From Nemophila menziesii (lineage: Eukaryota; Streptophyta; Magnoliopsida; Boraginales; Hydrophyllaceae), in contig JARWIR010000007.1 in NCBI GenBank assembly GCA_029959085.1, positions 42,707,137 to 42,771,136 on the forward strand: a stretch of DNA of 64,000 nt, in the 5' to 3' direction. Positions 12,594-25,140 of this stretch are shown in pieces. A program made the translations under genes and the position numbers. The first letter of the stretch is position 1; the number at the start of each line of letters is the position of its first letter. The notes under the pieces are model-generated. The model ran no database searches. It saw only the letters and a list, made by a program, of their open reading frames with translations, and was not told the DNA's origin.

Positions 12594-13502
12594 AATGGTG
12601 GGGCCGGATATATATTTCTGGTCTTTTCCATGTTTGAGAGTGTGACTTGACATGGCTTGGATCATTCTCTGCATCATATGCATAGTTTTGGATGATCCTT
12701 ATGTTTTCGGATTATGAGTCTATGAACGTTTGTAATATGGTTTCATTATGTTATGTATGCATAATGCAGGTTGATTATTCATCTTTTATAAACGTAATAA
12801 TTATTGCTTTTAGTAGTTGAGAATAATGTGTTTGTTGAAGATGTTTTATTCTATATTTTTTCCTCGTGTTACTAGTCTTGTCAAAGACACGGTTTGACTC
12901 ATAGCTATTTTATGGGTATGGGTAAACTCAAGAGATAAATCTCTAATTTCACATCTCTAGCAACTAATTACATAAAACCCATTCAACTACCAACACGAAC
13001 GATATTGTATAGAAAGCAATTCTATACTAAACCAATCGAACTTAAATAAAAAATTCAATTCAAAAAAAATTCATTTCAGGAGATGAAATAGTCACTTGAT
13101 GAAGATCATAATTTTGTATTACCATAAAGGTTGACAACCAATTTGTATAGTTATTCGGGTCTCGTATACATGTATGATTTTGATTTTCTTTGTTTGATTG
13201 GTTCGGGCCAATTTAGGCGTACTATGACTAGTCATACGGAGAATATGTACGTCTACCATGTATATTTCTACATATCCATGTTCAGAAAGGAGATTAAAAC
13301 TTAGGTTTGCACTTATTAAGCCAAGGAGTTATAAGGCTCCTTTGTTACGCTGATGTCTCCATTAAATTCAACCCACCCACCCTCTACCCTCGTTCCCCAG
13401 GCTCACGTGGTTAATGATTTCTTATAATATGCTTTAAATAGTGATTAATATACGATATATACGATTTGGGCCAAGAATCCTACAAACGTGTGTGAGAATT
13501 GT
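12594..13502. other. Downstream region of AKR2 and intergenic sequence
   Basis: The 3' UTR of AKR2 runs into this stretch and its end is not fixed. A diverged copy of the repeat seen near 8575 lies around 13180-13250. No gene is seen. Confidence 0.45.
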
Positions 13503-13694
13503 TGAGTTTAAGTTTGTCTGATGAGTACCATGTGTATGGATTCAAGTTCTTGAGTTAAAGTCTGCCTGATGAGTACCATGTGTACAGATTCAAGTTCTTG
13601 AGTTAAAGTTTGCCTGATGAGTACCATGTGTATGGATTCAGGTTCATGAGTTAAAGTCTGTCTGATGAGTACCATGTGTACGTATTCAAGAAAT
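13503..13694. repeat. Four tandem copies of a 48-bp unit
   Basis: Each unit contains CTGATGAGTACCATGTGTA preceded by GAGTTAAAGTTTG-type sequence. CTGATGAGTACC recurs at about 13518, 13566, 13614 and 13662, a strict 48-base spacing. Because 48 is a multiple of three, the minus strand has an open frame with a 16-residue repeat (HMVLIRQTLTQELES). That frame is probably a by-product of the tandem array, since it has no other gene features. Confidence 0.85.
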
Positions 13695-14260
13695 ATTCGA
13701 TTGATATGTGGGTAGAAGTCTTTCCGTGTGGGTTGGTATAACTCGTTACACATTCTACAAAGCTTACATCCAACTCACCCCTTCATTCAAGAATCTCTAC
13801 TTTGATTGTTTACTACAGCATAGTCGGTATCCAACATATATTTGTAAAAAAAAAATCATCCTTATGGTTTCCAATTTCGATTTTGTTTCATCCAATACCT
13901 TTATTTATCCTTTACATACTAAATCTAACTATTTTAAACATGATTATATAATCAAGGGGAGTGTCTTTTTTGCCATTTCTTACATTAAAACATTGTCAAT
14001 TTGGTCGTATTTATATGGCATTTAACGAAATTTTGCCCAAATTGAGGAAGATAGATTTTGCAATAGTTAATTACCCTATTTTTTGCATATGATTGAACTG
14101 TTCTAACTGTAAACCAACCACTACGATATTTGGTTATCGTGTCACATAGGCCATCAGAGTGATCTATGCATTACGCCAGTCCAGTCATTAACTCTGTCCC
14201 TTTTTTTGCCAGTCAGTTCGTACAATTGTTAGCTCCTGATAAATATGGACTGGCTTGATA
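13695..14260. other. Intergenic, no gene recognised
   Basis: A plus-strand frame at 13708-14025 has no recognisable domain and is AT-rich. Nothing else is supported. Confidence 0.45.
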
Positions 14261-14530
14261 CTCACATTCATCCGTAGGAATTCACTACATTCACTACTAT
14301 CACATTTAGGAGGTCCCTCAAATTTATACCGTCCTTCGCTAGCGCATAATATTCCAACGAATTAGTCTCAACTCATAGCTCCTTAAATCCTTATACTCAC
14401 ATTAATCCATAGGAATTCACTACATTCGCTCCTATCACGTTGGAGAGATCCCTTGAGTTCATACCGTAATTCACTAACGTATATTATTCCAACAAATCAG
14501 TTTCAATGCATAACTCCTTAAATCCTTTCT
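14261..14530. repeat. Tandem duplication, period 135 bp, two copies
   Basis: CTCACATTCATCCGTAGGAA at 14261 is matched by CTCACATTAATCCATAGGAA at 14396. Alignment continues through the AATTCACTACATTC, TATCAC, CCAACRAAT and CTCCTTAAATCC blocks, with roughly 80% identity by eye. It is noncoding. Two old tandem copies upstream of the ARGLU1-like gene. Confidence 0.8.
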
Positions 14531-15861
14531 TCTCCGCCAAACGGATCTGAAATGTAACACACATAGCTTGGAAATGAACACCAACTCAACCACACAAACC
14601 CATACAAAACCATTATAAGACTCGCCCTCCTTATCCCGAATAATTCCTTGTATAACTCACAATCCGGACTCTACCTATAACAATTGTTAATATTTAGTTT
14701 CACACCACTCTTTGGCGTTACCCATTTTACAAGGGATTTTTTACCAATACAATCAACTCACCAACTCTTTGTGCACCTAATACAAAATTTTGAGCTAAAT
14801 TCATAATTCTGAATTTAAAATAATTTTTCTTAATAAAAAACAAAGTCTGTATATCCAATCAAATAATCAATTGGTCGCCACAAATATTAAACTCCACTTA
14901 AGACCATCATAAAGCGTGCATCATGACAGATTTTATAATCTACTACTTACTAGCATTGACGTCATGACTTGATGTTGATGTTTGACCAACCAAGTTGTTT
15001 CCTCTTACCGACACAACTGCTAGTCACTCTGTTTTTCCAAAAGTTAGTGCCTCTTTTGCAGGTCACGAACACGTGTTCTCCTCCTATATGCATATTGGGA
15101 AAGTAAACACTCATCTGAAAAATATACGTTTTTACAGTTAGGATTTAGTCTTGAACATCGCGCCAAATTTAGACCAGTGCTTTTGGCGGGAACTTTGATT
15201 CTAGATTTTCCTTCAATTAACATGCAGATCAGGCATATCAATTACCGTAAACATTGATATAACTGAAAATATTTCGAGTACCTCTAGATTTGGCGCAAAT
15301 GTTGATTTAACCGAAAATATTTGCAATATCTATAGATTTCATTTAAATGAATCACCCTCTCACCTTTTAGTTAGCCTATTTAATCAATTTTTAATCATTT
15401 TATTAAGAGTAATAATTGGGTAAAAGTCCTTAAATGAAAATATCAACACCTTAATATATAAGCCGCTATTTGGACGCCAACCGAATCCAACTTCATATCG
15501 TACCGAACAATTCATCGTCAAAAATACAAACCTATAGGCAAAAATTGCTATATATTCTCTTGCTTGCAACCAAAATTAGGGTTTTTTGGCACATGTACGT
15601 TGACGGAACCCAATTGTGATAGCTCTTTTCTTTTTTTTCCTAACAATTGTGATAGTAAGTTCATCTTAATTTTCCTCAATTTCTAAGGTTTTCAGTTTCT
15701 CCCGTAATTGATTAAAAATTAAACTAACAATTGTCGATTTGCAAATTTAGAGAAGGTTCGGTTTAAATTTGTGTTCCTAACCGTGATTGTTATTGTTATA
15801 TTGTGATTGTAGAGTTAATTGCTCGTGGAATTCAGGAAGAAAAGTGGAATTCAGGAAGATA
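14531..15861. other. Intergenic plus leader of the ARGLU1-like gene
   Basis: No gene is seen. Two near-identical short blocks (GTAAACATTGATATAACTGAAAATATTT at about 15247 and a copy with TGTTGATTTAACCGAAAATATTT at about 15299) form a small local repeat about 53 bases apart. The final part before 15862 is probably the 5' UTR, and GGAATTCAGGAAGA is duplicated directly upstream of the ATG (15827 and 15846). Confidence 0.45.
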
Positions 15862-17471
15862 ATGGGTAGGGATAGAGATTTATCGAGGTCACCATCGTAT
15901 CGGAGGAGATATTCTCCATCATTATCGCCGCCGCCAGTGGGGCACGTGCATAGACGGAGAAGCCGGAGAGATAGAAGCCGATCCCCTTATTATTCCAGCA
16001 GGTGATACCCGATGACTTGTATATCTGTGTGTATCTATACAAACAGATGAATCCTAATGTATCTATTTGTTGAAGATTCAAATTTTCCTCTTTCGAATAG
16101 TTTACAAGTTCAATTCAGGTTGAGCTTAACCTCTCTGTAACAAGTTTCAGAAAAATTGATCTTGTAGTTTTAGCTTGTATATTTTCATAGGAAGATATTG
16201 GATTTGGGGGTTTTCTTAAGCTTCATTAATGAAGTTAACTTGGAAAGGAACTTCTAGCCAGTTTTCTTTCGGATTTCGTTACTCACTAATTGCTAATCAT
16301 GCTGGCTTTGATGTTGTATAGACTGAATTCCAAGGTGAACAGTATTATGTACTTTTGGTATTGTTTATGCCATTTTGATGCACTTTCCATCAAAACTTTG
16401 ACTTGATGATTGTCTTGCTATATTGGAGTCTTGATAGTAAAGCTGTGTAGGTTTATATGGCTCGGAAGTGATATTCATTATTCACCAACGAGGATTTGAG
16501 ATAGTGGATTTAGAATGTCTTAAATGAAATTTTAATGCGATTTTTCGCACTAAATGGAGGGTTATTGGTGATGTTAAAACTTATATTATATTCAACTTAA
16601 TGTTTCGGTTTAACGCTCAAGTATTTAACTGTATTATACAGAAGGAGAAGCCCCTCATTATCCTATAGAAGCCGCAAAAATCGCTCCATTAGTCCAAGGT
16701 CTCATAAATATAAAAATCGTTCTCCAACACCAAGGCGATACAGAAGATATGAGAGTAGAGATTCGTTATCCCCTAGAATTGTTGAGTCAAAAGAGTTGAA
16801 AGATGCTAAAGAAAAGGAGAAGAAAAGGTATGAATAATCTTTCATTTAAATTATTTTTCAAGTTCCTTTTAGTAACTTTTATTGATATCAATTAATTTAA
16901 ATTTTAATGTTAGGCGTCAAAAGGAGGCGGAATTGAAACTAATAGAAGAAGAAACTACAAGGAGAGTAGAGGAAGCAATGAGTAAAATTATTTCGGAAAG
17001 ATTAAATCGCGAAGAGATAAAAATTGCGATACAAAAGCGTTTAGAGGAAGGCCGAAAAAATCTTGTTATTGAAGTTGCTGCTCAAATGGAAAAGGAAAAG
17101 GAAGCTGCTATTATTGAGGCTAAACTAAAAGAGGTAAGTAATCTTTAATAGACTATAGTTTGGCTTTCAAGGAAAAATATGATGTTTGTATGAATTGTAT
17201 ATAGGAACAAGCCAAAAAAGACAAGGAAGAATTGGAAAAGATGGTGAAAGAAAAAAAGAAAAAGGAGGAAGAAGCGAGGAGAAAAGAAGTTGAGGAGCAA
17301 TTAAGGAAGGAGGAGGAAAGGTATAAGGAGTTGGAAGAGTTGCAAAAGAAGAAAGAAGAGGAAATGAGAAGGAAGAAAGAGCAAGAGGAGGAGGAAAAAG
17401 CAAAGCTGATGCAATTGTTGGGAAAGAATAAATCGCGACCTAAATTGTCGTTTGCTATTCGTTCAAAATGA
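15862..17471 (+). CDS. ARGLU1-like RS/coiled-coil nuclear protein
   Basis: Four exons: 15862-16001, 16642-16827, 16914-17133 and 17205-17471, all GT/AG, giving 270 residues. Residues 1 to about 100 are rich in Arg-Ser (RDLSRSPSYRRRYSPS, RRSRRDRSRSP), typical of splicing-associated proteins. Residues about 110-255 form a highly charged Glu/Lys/Arg coiled coil (LIEEETTRRVEEAMSKI). The C-terminus LGKNKSRPKLSFAI closely resembles the conserved end of animal ARGLU1, which links Mediator and splicing. I chose ATG 15862 because the upstream frame lacks an earlier ATG and the RS domain starts here. A role in pre-mRNA splicing or transcription in the nucleus is inferred from the family. The gene appears intact. 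Annotation pipelines might call it only a hypothetical or RS-rich protein. Confidence 0.88.
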
Positions 17472-18508
17472 TTGTTTCGCCGTGTTTATGTTTTTGTATT
17501 TTTATGGGGATGCTATTAGGATTTGGTTAACGGTGATGCTTGTGGTGGTTTTTTATTAACTTTTTGTGTAAACTAGTTGAACTTTACTCTTGTCGATTCT
17601 AATGAATCTCCTCTTGGATTTTTTGCTTTTCCATAAAGTATTAGCGACATAAGTGGATAAAGATGTTGCTAAGACTTATTTTTGTGAATTTCGCCAACTT
17701 TGAAAGTAGGTTGTTATAGTTACCTGAACTTGATTTTTCCTCTTTTTATCCCTAGTTATTTCATTTCAATCAAGGTCTCTACGATTGAATATAAAAAACG
17801 TGCCAAGTGTGCTAGGCGGAGGGCCATGGACCAAGGGAAGATACAAGTGATGACGACATCTTTCTCAAAGCTAATGACCAATACAAAACATTTTGTCAAA
17901 TGTCCTAAAATTTTCATATTTAAATTAAAAGTGTATGGTTAACAAATATAAATAAATAAAGACTACAATGAATATTAATTGTGTGATGGTATTTCTTTGT
18001 GAAAAAATAAATAATTTACCTGAGTCATAATAATTATAGGTGAATTATTTGATAAGTAAAACCATCTTATGTTTGAGAGTAATTTTATATTGGATGATAT
18101 CATCACAATTCGTAACTATTGGAATATGAATTTGCTATCAACCTAGTATAGAGTATCCAGATGACGAATTTTGGTGACCCTACTTTATGAAAAATTCTTC
18201 CGTGGATGAACTTACTTTATTCATTAATTTTTTGATTTTTTTTATTATAGATTTCTTTTTTGTTAAATTAAAGTCCAATATAATAATTTGTCCAAGAACT
18301 GTAATACTCAATATTGATCCTGCTTTAGACTCTTATGTTAATCAAGTCTATTTTGTTCAAACTTTCTCGATCCACCATTTCAATTCCATGTAACTTTTGA
18401 TTAAAAACATGAATTTGATCCAATAATATTATTGATTTATATTCATTCAAAAATAACAAAAAATCTATTACAACACAAGCAGAATTATACTTAGCAAATG
18501 TATTGGCT
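17472..18508. other. Downstream of the ARGLU1-like gene; intergenic
   Basis: The 3' UTR lies at the left edge. The remainder is AT-rich, and the short frames at 17700-17942 and 18187-18393 match nothing I know. Confidence 0.45.
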
Positions 18509-18849
18509 AAAAAATCATTTTTAATCAAGTAGTCGACTTTCACATATGGGGCTTGAGTGCCAGGACTTATTGAAAACCCATCCGAGCTTTGAATTTAATC
18601 ACATTTATAGGGAAGCAAACTTATGTGCGGATAAGTTAGCGCGAGAAGGTGCAAATAATAGAGTTTTTCCAATTGAGTTTAGAGATCCTCCAGGCTATCT
18701 TTGGAAGTCGATTACGAGAGACAGGAGTGGGTGGGCGACCCCGAAAATTGTGGTAGAATCCGTAGGGAATTTGTGATGTATTTTTTATAATCTTGATGTA
18801 ACAATCGGCTTGTAAAGCCTCCTATGTATGAAAAAAAAAAAATCATTTT
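18509..18849 (+). mobile_element. 5'-truncated LINE (3' end only) with target-site duplication
   Basis: The body runs from about 18522 to 18836, followed by poly(A). AAAAAATCATTTT at 18509-18521 is repeated at 18837-18849, giving a 13-bp target-site duplication partly merged with the poly(A). The only coding sequence is the end of an RNase H domain (FNHIYREANLCADKLAREGA, then DPPGYLW), ending at 18776. That motif is typical of plant L1-type LINEs with an RNase H tail. The insertion is severely 5'-truncated, as often happens in LINE integration, and looks young because the frame and duplication are intact. Confidence 0.85.
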
Positions 18850-19427
18850 AGTTTAAAATTACCTAAATTAATCTTTAAAAAAAATTAAAAATCAATCATA
18901 TTCAAACTCATTTCAAACTCTTAATGTCAAATATAAAATATCAAATCATTATCTTTCTCCCATAAAGAACACCTATAAAAATTTGAATATCCTACTCCTA
19001 GGAGAGTACATTAAGGTTTCAATTACTCATTCTAGTGTAAACTGATATATTTACTTTAGATTAAAATATAATTATATCTTTTAAAAGAATATCATTCACC
19101 ATATGATAATGATTAATATTTATATATTTTATTTGAAAAAATAATTTGAAATTTGAAATTTAAAATATAATATAAATATTAAAATCTCAAATATATATAT
19201 ATATTTCTTATAATAAAAAATTATCAAGTTCTAATATTTTTCTTTTGATAAATAATATTCAACAAAGTAATTTTTTTATTTTTTTGATATAGATTATAAT
19301 TCAAGTAATATTGATTTAATCATACTTTTTTCATAATTGGTTCACTTAAGAATAATATTTTGATAATATGATTTGGATGATATATAACATTACTTTTATT
19401 ATTATTGATTCGGATGATTTAATCATA

Positions 19428-19524
<97 letters not shown>

Positions 19525-20169
19525 AGTATGATATACATCATAAATATAAATTATTTTTGTATTGATATTTAAATTGACATGTTAAATATAATGGATATGT
19601 GTTGATTTTTTAGAGCATGTGAATAAAATATACTATGAATTTTGCAAATTTATATTATTAATATATAAAACTGAAATAAATGGTATATTTGGAATATATT
19701 TAATCGATATTTTAATAACAACTAAGTGTTATGTTAAAAAACAATTTAAAATATATTATTTATATTATAAGTAAAATGAATTCAAATGATAATGCATACA
19801 TTATGGACTTAATTCAAACTTGTTAAGCTTTTAATTTCTTAAAATATAATATATATCGTGCCTCATTTACAAAATCTCTTTTACAACTTCGATGATATTA
19901 TGTTAAGTTTTCAATATAATTTTTTCATACAAATATAAAGAATTCAATTTAAAATTTCGTACAAGATTTTTAAATTTACAAAATCATCGTTATATCTTTT
20001 ATACAAATCAATGTTATATTACCGACTATACTTGGATGTCAAATGAATGTTGTTTGAAGACCCGTGGAACAATTGATACTGATAATTCTTTCATAGGGTT
20101 GTATAGCCACCAAGGACCGCCATTGTAAAAAAAGAAAATGAATGTAGCGTGTCTTATATCGTGTAATAG
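18850..20169. other. Very AT-rich intergenic sequence
   Basis: Holds the (TA)n tract listed separately and otherwise nothing I can identify. Confidence 0.5.
19432..19520. repeat. (TA)n microsatellite, about 44 units
   Basis: Uninterrupted alternating TA. The tyrosine-isoleucine reading frame across it is an artefact. Confidence 0.98.
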
Positions 20170-20945
20170 AGAACATTACAAGATCTCGAAAGGATAATAA
20201 TAGAGCTGAATTCAACTAACTCAAAAAATGTTATATATTAATAATCACAAGCACTTACAAAATCTAAGTATAATGTCATGTATGTCTCTTGACGATTAGG
20301 AATCTAATAACAATATAGAATTGATATCAACTCACTCAAAACTGCTAAATAGCACTATAAGATGAAAACTATTGCTATACAAACAACATATCCGCTTTAT
20401 AGGGAAAACTTTCTCTAGGAAACTTATAAAACGAAGAGTAAACCTGTTGTTTGATCACAAAAATTTTAACATTTTATTCCTGTAATATATCGATCATTCC
20501 CATATATAGAACCACATCGTAATCCTCAAAAAGTTCCTCTCCGTGTAAACCTGTCTCATGTTGTTGAACTTTGTGAGTTTGCCTTAGACAACATGTTCAT
20601 ATCCAACTGTACGGGTAACCTAATTTTTTTTGATGCACTTAATAATATTCCGTTAGAAATGTTCACAGAATTTGTGGGGTGCCAGAATTTAATGGTAGCA
20701 TTTTTGTATGAAAATACATCATTAAAGATTAATATAACGTTCCAGTACCCAAGCAATAGCAGATCGGCCTCCTTGTCGCCAATAGAGCATGCTTTCAGAG
20801 TATGTCTTCTGATGTGAGCAACCGCTACTGCCTTGATAAAGCTTCGTTCATGTGATACTAAGAGCAAACCCGTTGGATTAATCAAGCGCTCCCCTACATA
20901 GATTATATATTGAGGTAGTTCATAACTTCATATACAATATGAAAA
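20170..20945 (-). pseudogene. Broken duplicate of the 3' end of the PIP5K gene
   Basis: The minus strand from about 20893 to 20400 reads LINPTGLLLVSHERSFIKA, then [22 protein letters not shown] and NGILLSASKKIRLPVQL. It is clearly homologous to the last exon of the PIP5K gene at 34031-34557. Similarity continues both into the intron before that exon (about 20893-20945 versus 34561-34600) and into the downstream region (about 20170-20400 versus 33860-34060). It is therefore a genomic copy, not a processed one. It carries frameshifts, a deletion of about 50 bases relative to the gene's C-terminal coding part, and lacks all other exons. Same orientation as the parent, about 13.6 kb away. Confidence 0.85.
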
Positions 20946-21248
20946 GAAGAAAGCGCCTTATATTTTAAAATTAAACATATCTAGTGAAGAAAATTTAATT
21001 ATTTTATATATGGATCAAAAAATTGTATGCGTACTTACAGTTGAAATGTAATCCCCGCTTTACAAAAAACCGGATTCTAGTTCACATTAGGTAGATGTTC
21101 TTGAGATAAAACCGGGTCGCCAATTGAGCACGGATGCAACATGTTTCAAGATCAGGTTACCGATTTGCCTTACAATAGTTGGTCAAGTACAAGTCACGTG
21201 GATAGTTACTTGGGAAGCAAAATTGAAATACCGATTTTCCTAGTTTTG
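20946..21248. other. Spacer between PIP5K pseudogene and LINE
   Basis: No recognisable content. Confidence 0.4.
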
Positions 21249-23090
21249 TTTTTTAGACAAAGAAATCAAATATATTGAAATAAATGCAACAGGAGTTTAG
21301 CCAACTCTTGAGGCATCAAAAGAGTTACAATCATTACAAGCAATAAGAATAAGTTCAGAAGGAATATTACACAACCAAGTACTAGATAATAAAGATTTAG
21401 AAAAAGTCTTCGCAAGCCAATCAGCGACTTTGTTCGCCGTTCTTCTAACACCACAGATGCGGAAATGACTGTGGTTTCTAACCATGTTTTTAATATCACC
21501 GAGGATAGCCCTGTCCTTCCAATGACAGTCCGGGCTCGATGAATACACAGCTTTAAGAACGGCTTCGGCGTCAGTTTCGATTCTGTCGCAAAGGGGAGCG
21601 TGGTCTAAAGCAAATTGAATACCAGATCTAAGTGTTTTAGCTCCTGCTTCAAAACTAGAAGAAGCAAAAATGTTCATGGCAAAACATTCACAATTTCACC
21701 CTTCCAGTCACGGATCACTGCAGCAGCGGAGACTTTTCCAATCTTAAATGAAGCATCGACATTCATCTTCAGAGTGTGCTGTGGAGGAGGTGACTAGCTA
21801 GGGAAAGAGGATAACCTAGAAGTAGGATGGATAGGGTTGGGAGGTACAACAGGAGGTTCAATTGGGCTCTTATCACCTTCAAAGAACACTTGACTATGAA
21901 AGTTATTCAGTAATATTATGCAAGCATCCAAATCAACATGGATATTCTGGAATATAACCTTATTCCTGGTTAACCATATGACCCATAAGCAAAGCATGAT
22001 GGTCAAAAGAAGGTGGGATTTGTCCTTAGTATTATTTCCTTGATCAATAATCGAACCAACCCAGGAACCAAATCTAAGATCATTCCTGGGTGAAAAGTGA
22101 CAATGGAGGGGGGATAAAAACCAGAATTTTCTTGTCCAATCACATTTCAAAAAAAGGTGCTCAATAGATCCTTCTTCTTTGAGGCATATGTGACACAGAT
22201 CCGTAGAGGAGCAAGAACGGGAAAACCTATTCTGTTCAGTAGAAAGAGAATTCATCATCACACGCCAGAAGAAGAATTTAAACTTAGGGGGAGCATGGGT
22301 ATTCCAACTTAACTTAATAATATCAGAATAGGGGAAGAAAGAAGTGGAAGGATGGATAGAAGGGGTGGTGGTGGGATGGAAAGTCGAGAGGTAACCAGAT
22401 TTACACGAGTAACTACCATCTCTGGTAAGAGGCCAAACCCATTCCTCTTCCTGGTTGGTCCATGTGATATTAAGCGACGAAATAACGGTGACCAGTTCAG
22501 GGGGAAAGAGTTGGTTCAGCAGATCCATTTTCCAAGTTCGCGTAGGGGTAAAGAACAGATCAGCCACGAACTTAGGAAAAGAAGGATCCTCAGAGTAAAA
22601 GACTGGTTTATCAATGAGCTTACCTGTCCAATTATCATCCCAGATCATAGTGTTATGACCATATCCAATAGCTTTAACTAAATGGGGTTTGAGGACTTCA
22701 CACCCTTTACGAATACTGTTCCAAATCCAGGATCCCTTCTTAAAATCACGAGTATCCATCAACTCTTTATCAGGGAAATAAACACTTTTAAGGACAAGAT
22801 GAACCAATGAAGAAAGGCGATTTAGGATAGACCAAGCTTGTTTCGCAAGGAGAGCTGAGTTAAAAATCTCAAGATTTTTAATACCAAGACCTCCAGCTTC
22901 TTTAGGGGATGAAACTTTATTCCAATTGATCCAGTGGATGCCACGATCCTCCTCATTACCCCATAAGAAATGGCAGGTCAGAGAATTAATCTTCTTGATA
23001 ACCCCTTTAGGCAGAGCAAGTAAGGACATAAAGTATGTCGGGAAGGATATCATCCCGAAAAAAATCACAAGCCAAAAAGAATTCATGTTT
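21249..23090 (-). mobile_element. LINE 3' half: post-RT region, zf-RVT and RNase H
   Basis: The minus-strand frame 23086-21794 encodes 430 residues starting in the post-RT region (LPKGVIKKINSLTCHFLWG, EAGGLGIKNLEIFNSALLAK). It continues to a zinc-binding reverse-transcriptase motif (HAPPKFKFFFWRVMMNSL, CHICLKEEGSIEHLFLKCDW). An RNase H domain follows in shifted frames: MNVDASFKIGKVSAAAVIRD near 21760-21690, then FASSSFEAGAKTLRSGIQFA and CGVRRTANKVADWLAKT at 21677-21297. The 3' end near 21249 has an A-rich tail on the minus strand. Endonuclease and RT core are absent and a stop lies just upstream of 23086, so this is a 5'-truncated, frame-broken plant L1-type LINE with RNase H, a different family from the one at 59.8-64 kb. 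Confidence 0.88.
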
Positions 23091-24959
23091 TGATCATTGA
23101 ATTAGCTTATTGTTAAGGGCTTCATTGTAATATTTACTCATTAGGATTTATATACTATTTATTTAATCGATCAAAACAAGATAGTACTCTTGCTCTAGAT
23201 TAGTATCTGAAGATCCAAAAGAAAAGAATAGTGGTGATCAAACTCGTTGGTACTTATGAGTGAAGACTTTGTGTTATCGAAATGGTTTAGAGGCTGAGGT
23301 TGAGGCCAGAGAAATATCATTGAGACTGTGACTAAATATGTGAAAGTCACAACTTAGGTTTCGTGATTGGGCCCTCAAAATCACGATTTAGCTTTGTGAT
23401 TGATCCAAAAAGTTATGGTGTAATCGGTTTGTGTCTCACCCTTAAGAAACAGAAAACTTAGTGGAGAAGATTAAAAATTCTAAAGGTTGAATTACCTTAG
23501 ATGGTGTACTAGGCCCTTGAAATTCGAACCATTCGAAAACAATTATTTACTCTTTATCCTTAAACTCTTTATATATCATTTTCTATTTACTTGCATCGTA
23601 TATTTATGGAATTGTAATCTAACCCATTGTATGATGTCTCTCTGAACCCATTGGATATTGGTGTTGAGAAGAAGCGAAGTCCGAACCTTCAAAGTTATAA
23701 TTGGGATGAATGCCTAAAATTATTAGAGAATAAAGTTGAGAAATTGAAAATCAAATAGTTGGAGCAAAATACACTGGATGCGCGATACATTTTATCATCA
23801 CGGTTGAAGTTTCGACTCCATGTGTATGGGCACACATTTTGACATTAGGTATCCGTTAGGTTATAAATAACGGCTATAAAGGACACAAATAGAGTCATTA
23901 GTGTACTATTTATCAAGTAGCCGTTTGAGCCACATCACTGGGCATCTGACTGAGAAGACATGGATGCGCGTACATTTAAAAAAAACAGCCAACCAGAGAG
24001 CAACACGTGGATAAATAAGTTGGGGGATTTCTGCCTATGAATAGAGACATTGCGTGACTCCATTAAATGGATCTTCTCTCTACAAAATTCAGAACTTCTC
24101 AAAGTTATCTTCAAAGAAAGTCCTAAAGCTATATCATTTGTATATACATACATATTGATTTGTATACGCTATCCCAAATACATTTTTCATATCAACTCAT
24201 TTAAAAGTTTAAAGGCTAGACTATGTAGATTAGAGTTAATCATAAAACATGGGGTTTTGCTCTTGTTATAGTGAAGTTGTGTTCTTCCATAGAATTAACA
24301 AGGGCGATTTAGAGCTTGTGCTGAAGATATGTATAGCTTAATGGCTTCATGAAAAGTGAAGTGGTAGATTGGGGTTGAGATTGTCTATTGGTCCTTGTAT
24401 TGTGATACACAAGAGAATATTTCACAGGTTTGTGAAGTGGATATTGTCCGCTTGTTTTCCTATTATTTGCGACAACAATAGTGTGGTCCTTTTAAAGAAA
24501 TTTAGAAGAGGGAATTTGTGCTCTCACCTTAATAGATACAAGGATTTTTAGTGGAGGAGTGAGATTTTAAGGGTGCTCATACCTTACTTAGGTAGTGGAT
24601 GTAAGTTTTCAACCACTTTAATTCTCGTGTTTGTCTTCTCTCTCTTAACTTTTTACTTTTGTGCATGCCATTTTGTTAATCTATTGCCTACATATAACAT
24701 ATTACATATATCTTTAAGATTAGAATATTGCATGCTTAGTCCTTGTTGAATTGCTTCCTTTGATATTTGTCTAGTGTATATATAGAATAATAATGCAGAG
24801 TTTAATATATATTATCTCTAAATGTTATTTATCCACGGTACCTAAAGTTTTCAAAGATAAGATTTTTAGGTAGGATCAAAGTATTCGATTTGTGTTGGAT
24901 TTTAATTCCATGTTATCCTAAATGTTAATTGTTGTTTTTTCATATTAATTTTTCATATT
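23091..24959. other. Intergenic, no gene recognised
   Basis: Only short frames without recognisable domains (for example 23935-24153 minus). The 23860-24560 part has the look of a retroelement leader, but I found no LTR pair, primer-binding site or coding sequence to support that. Confidence 0.4.
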
Positions 24960-25140
24960 AGTAATGTTGTATATCACTCCAAATCACATCACCCTTTTAT
25001 CATCTCTTTGGTGGATTTTAAACGAACCAATCATATGATTAATCTTTCCTGATTTATCAATTTTTTTTCTCTTTTATCATTTGTTCCACATAAGAGGCGA
25101 TAAAATGATGATGTGATTTGGGATGATATTCGTCATTACT
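24960..25140. mobile_element. Foldback MITE, about 180 bp
   Basis: The left end AGTAATGTTGTATATCACTC and the following CAAATCACATCACCCTTTTATC are mirrored by the right end GATAAAATGATGATGTGATTTGGGATGATATTCGTCATTACT. The arms are about 45 bases with a few mismatches. No coding capacity. A clear target duplication is not visible. The termini resemble those of the mini-hairpin at 45897-45963. Confidence 0.75.

Noticed and set aside
19368..19565. 65-codon Tyr/Ile frame
   Set aside because: Translation of a (TA)n microsatellite.
23860..24960. Possible copia-type LTR
   Set aside because: Leader-like composition only; no paired LTR, primer-binding site, polypurine tract or coding sequence could be found.
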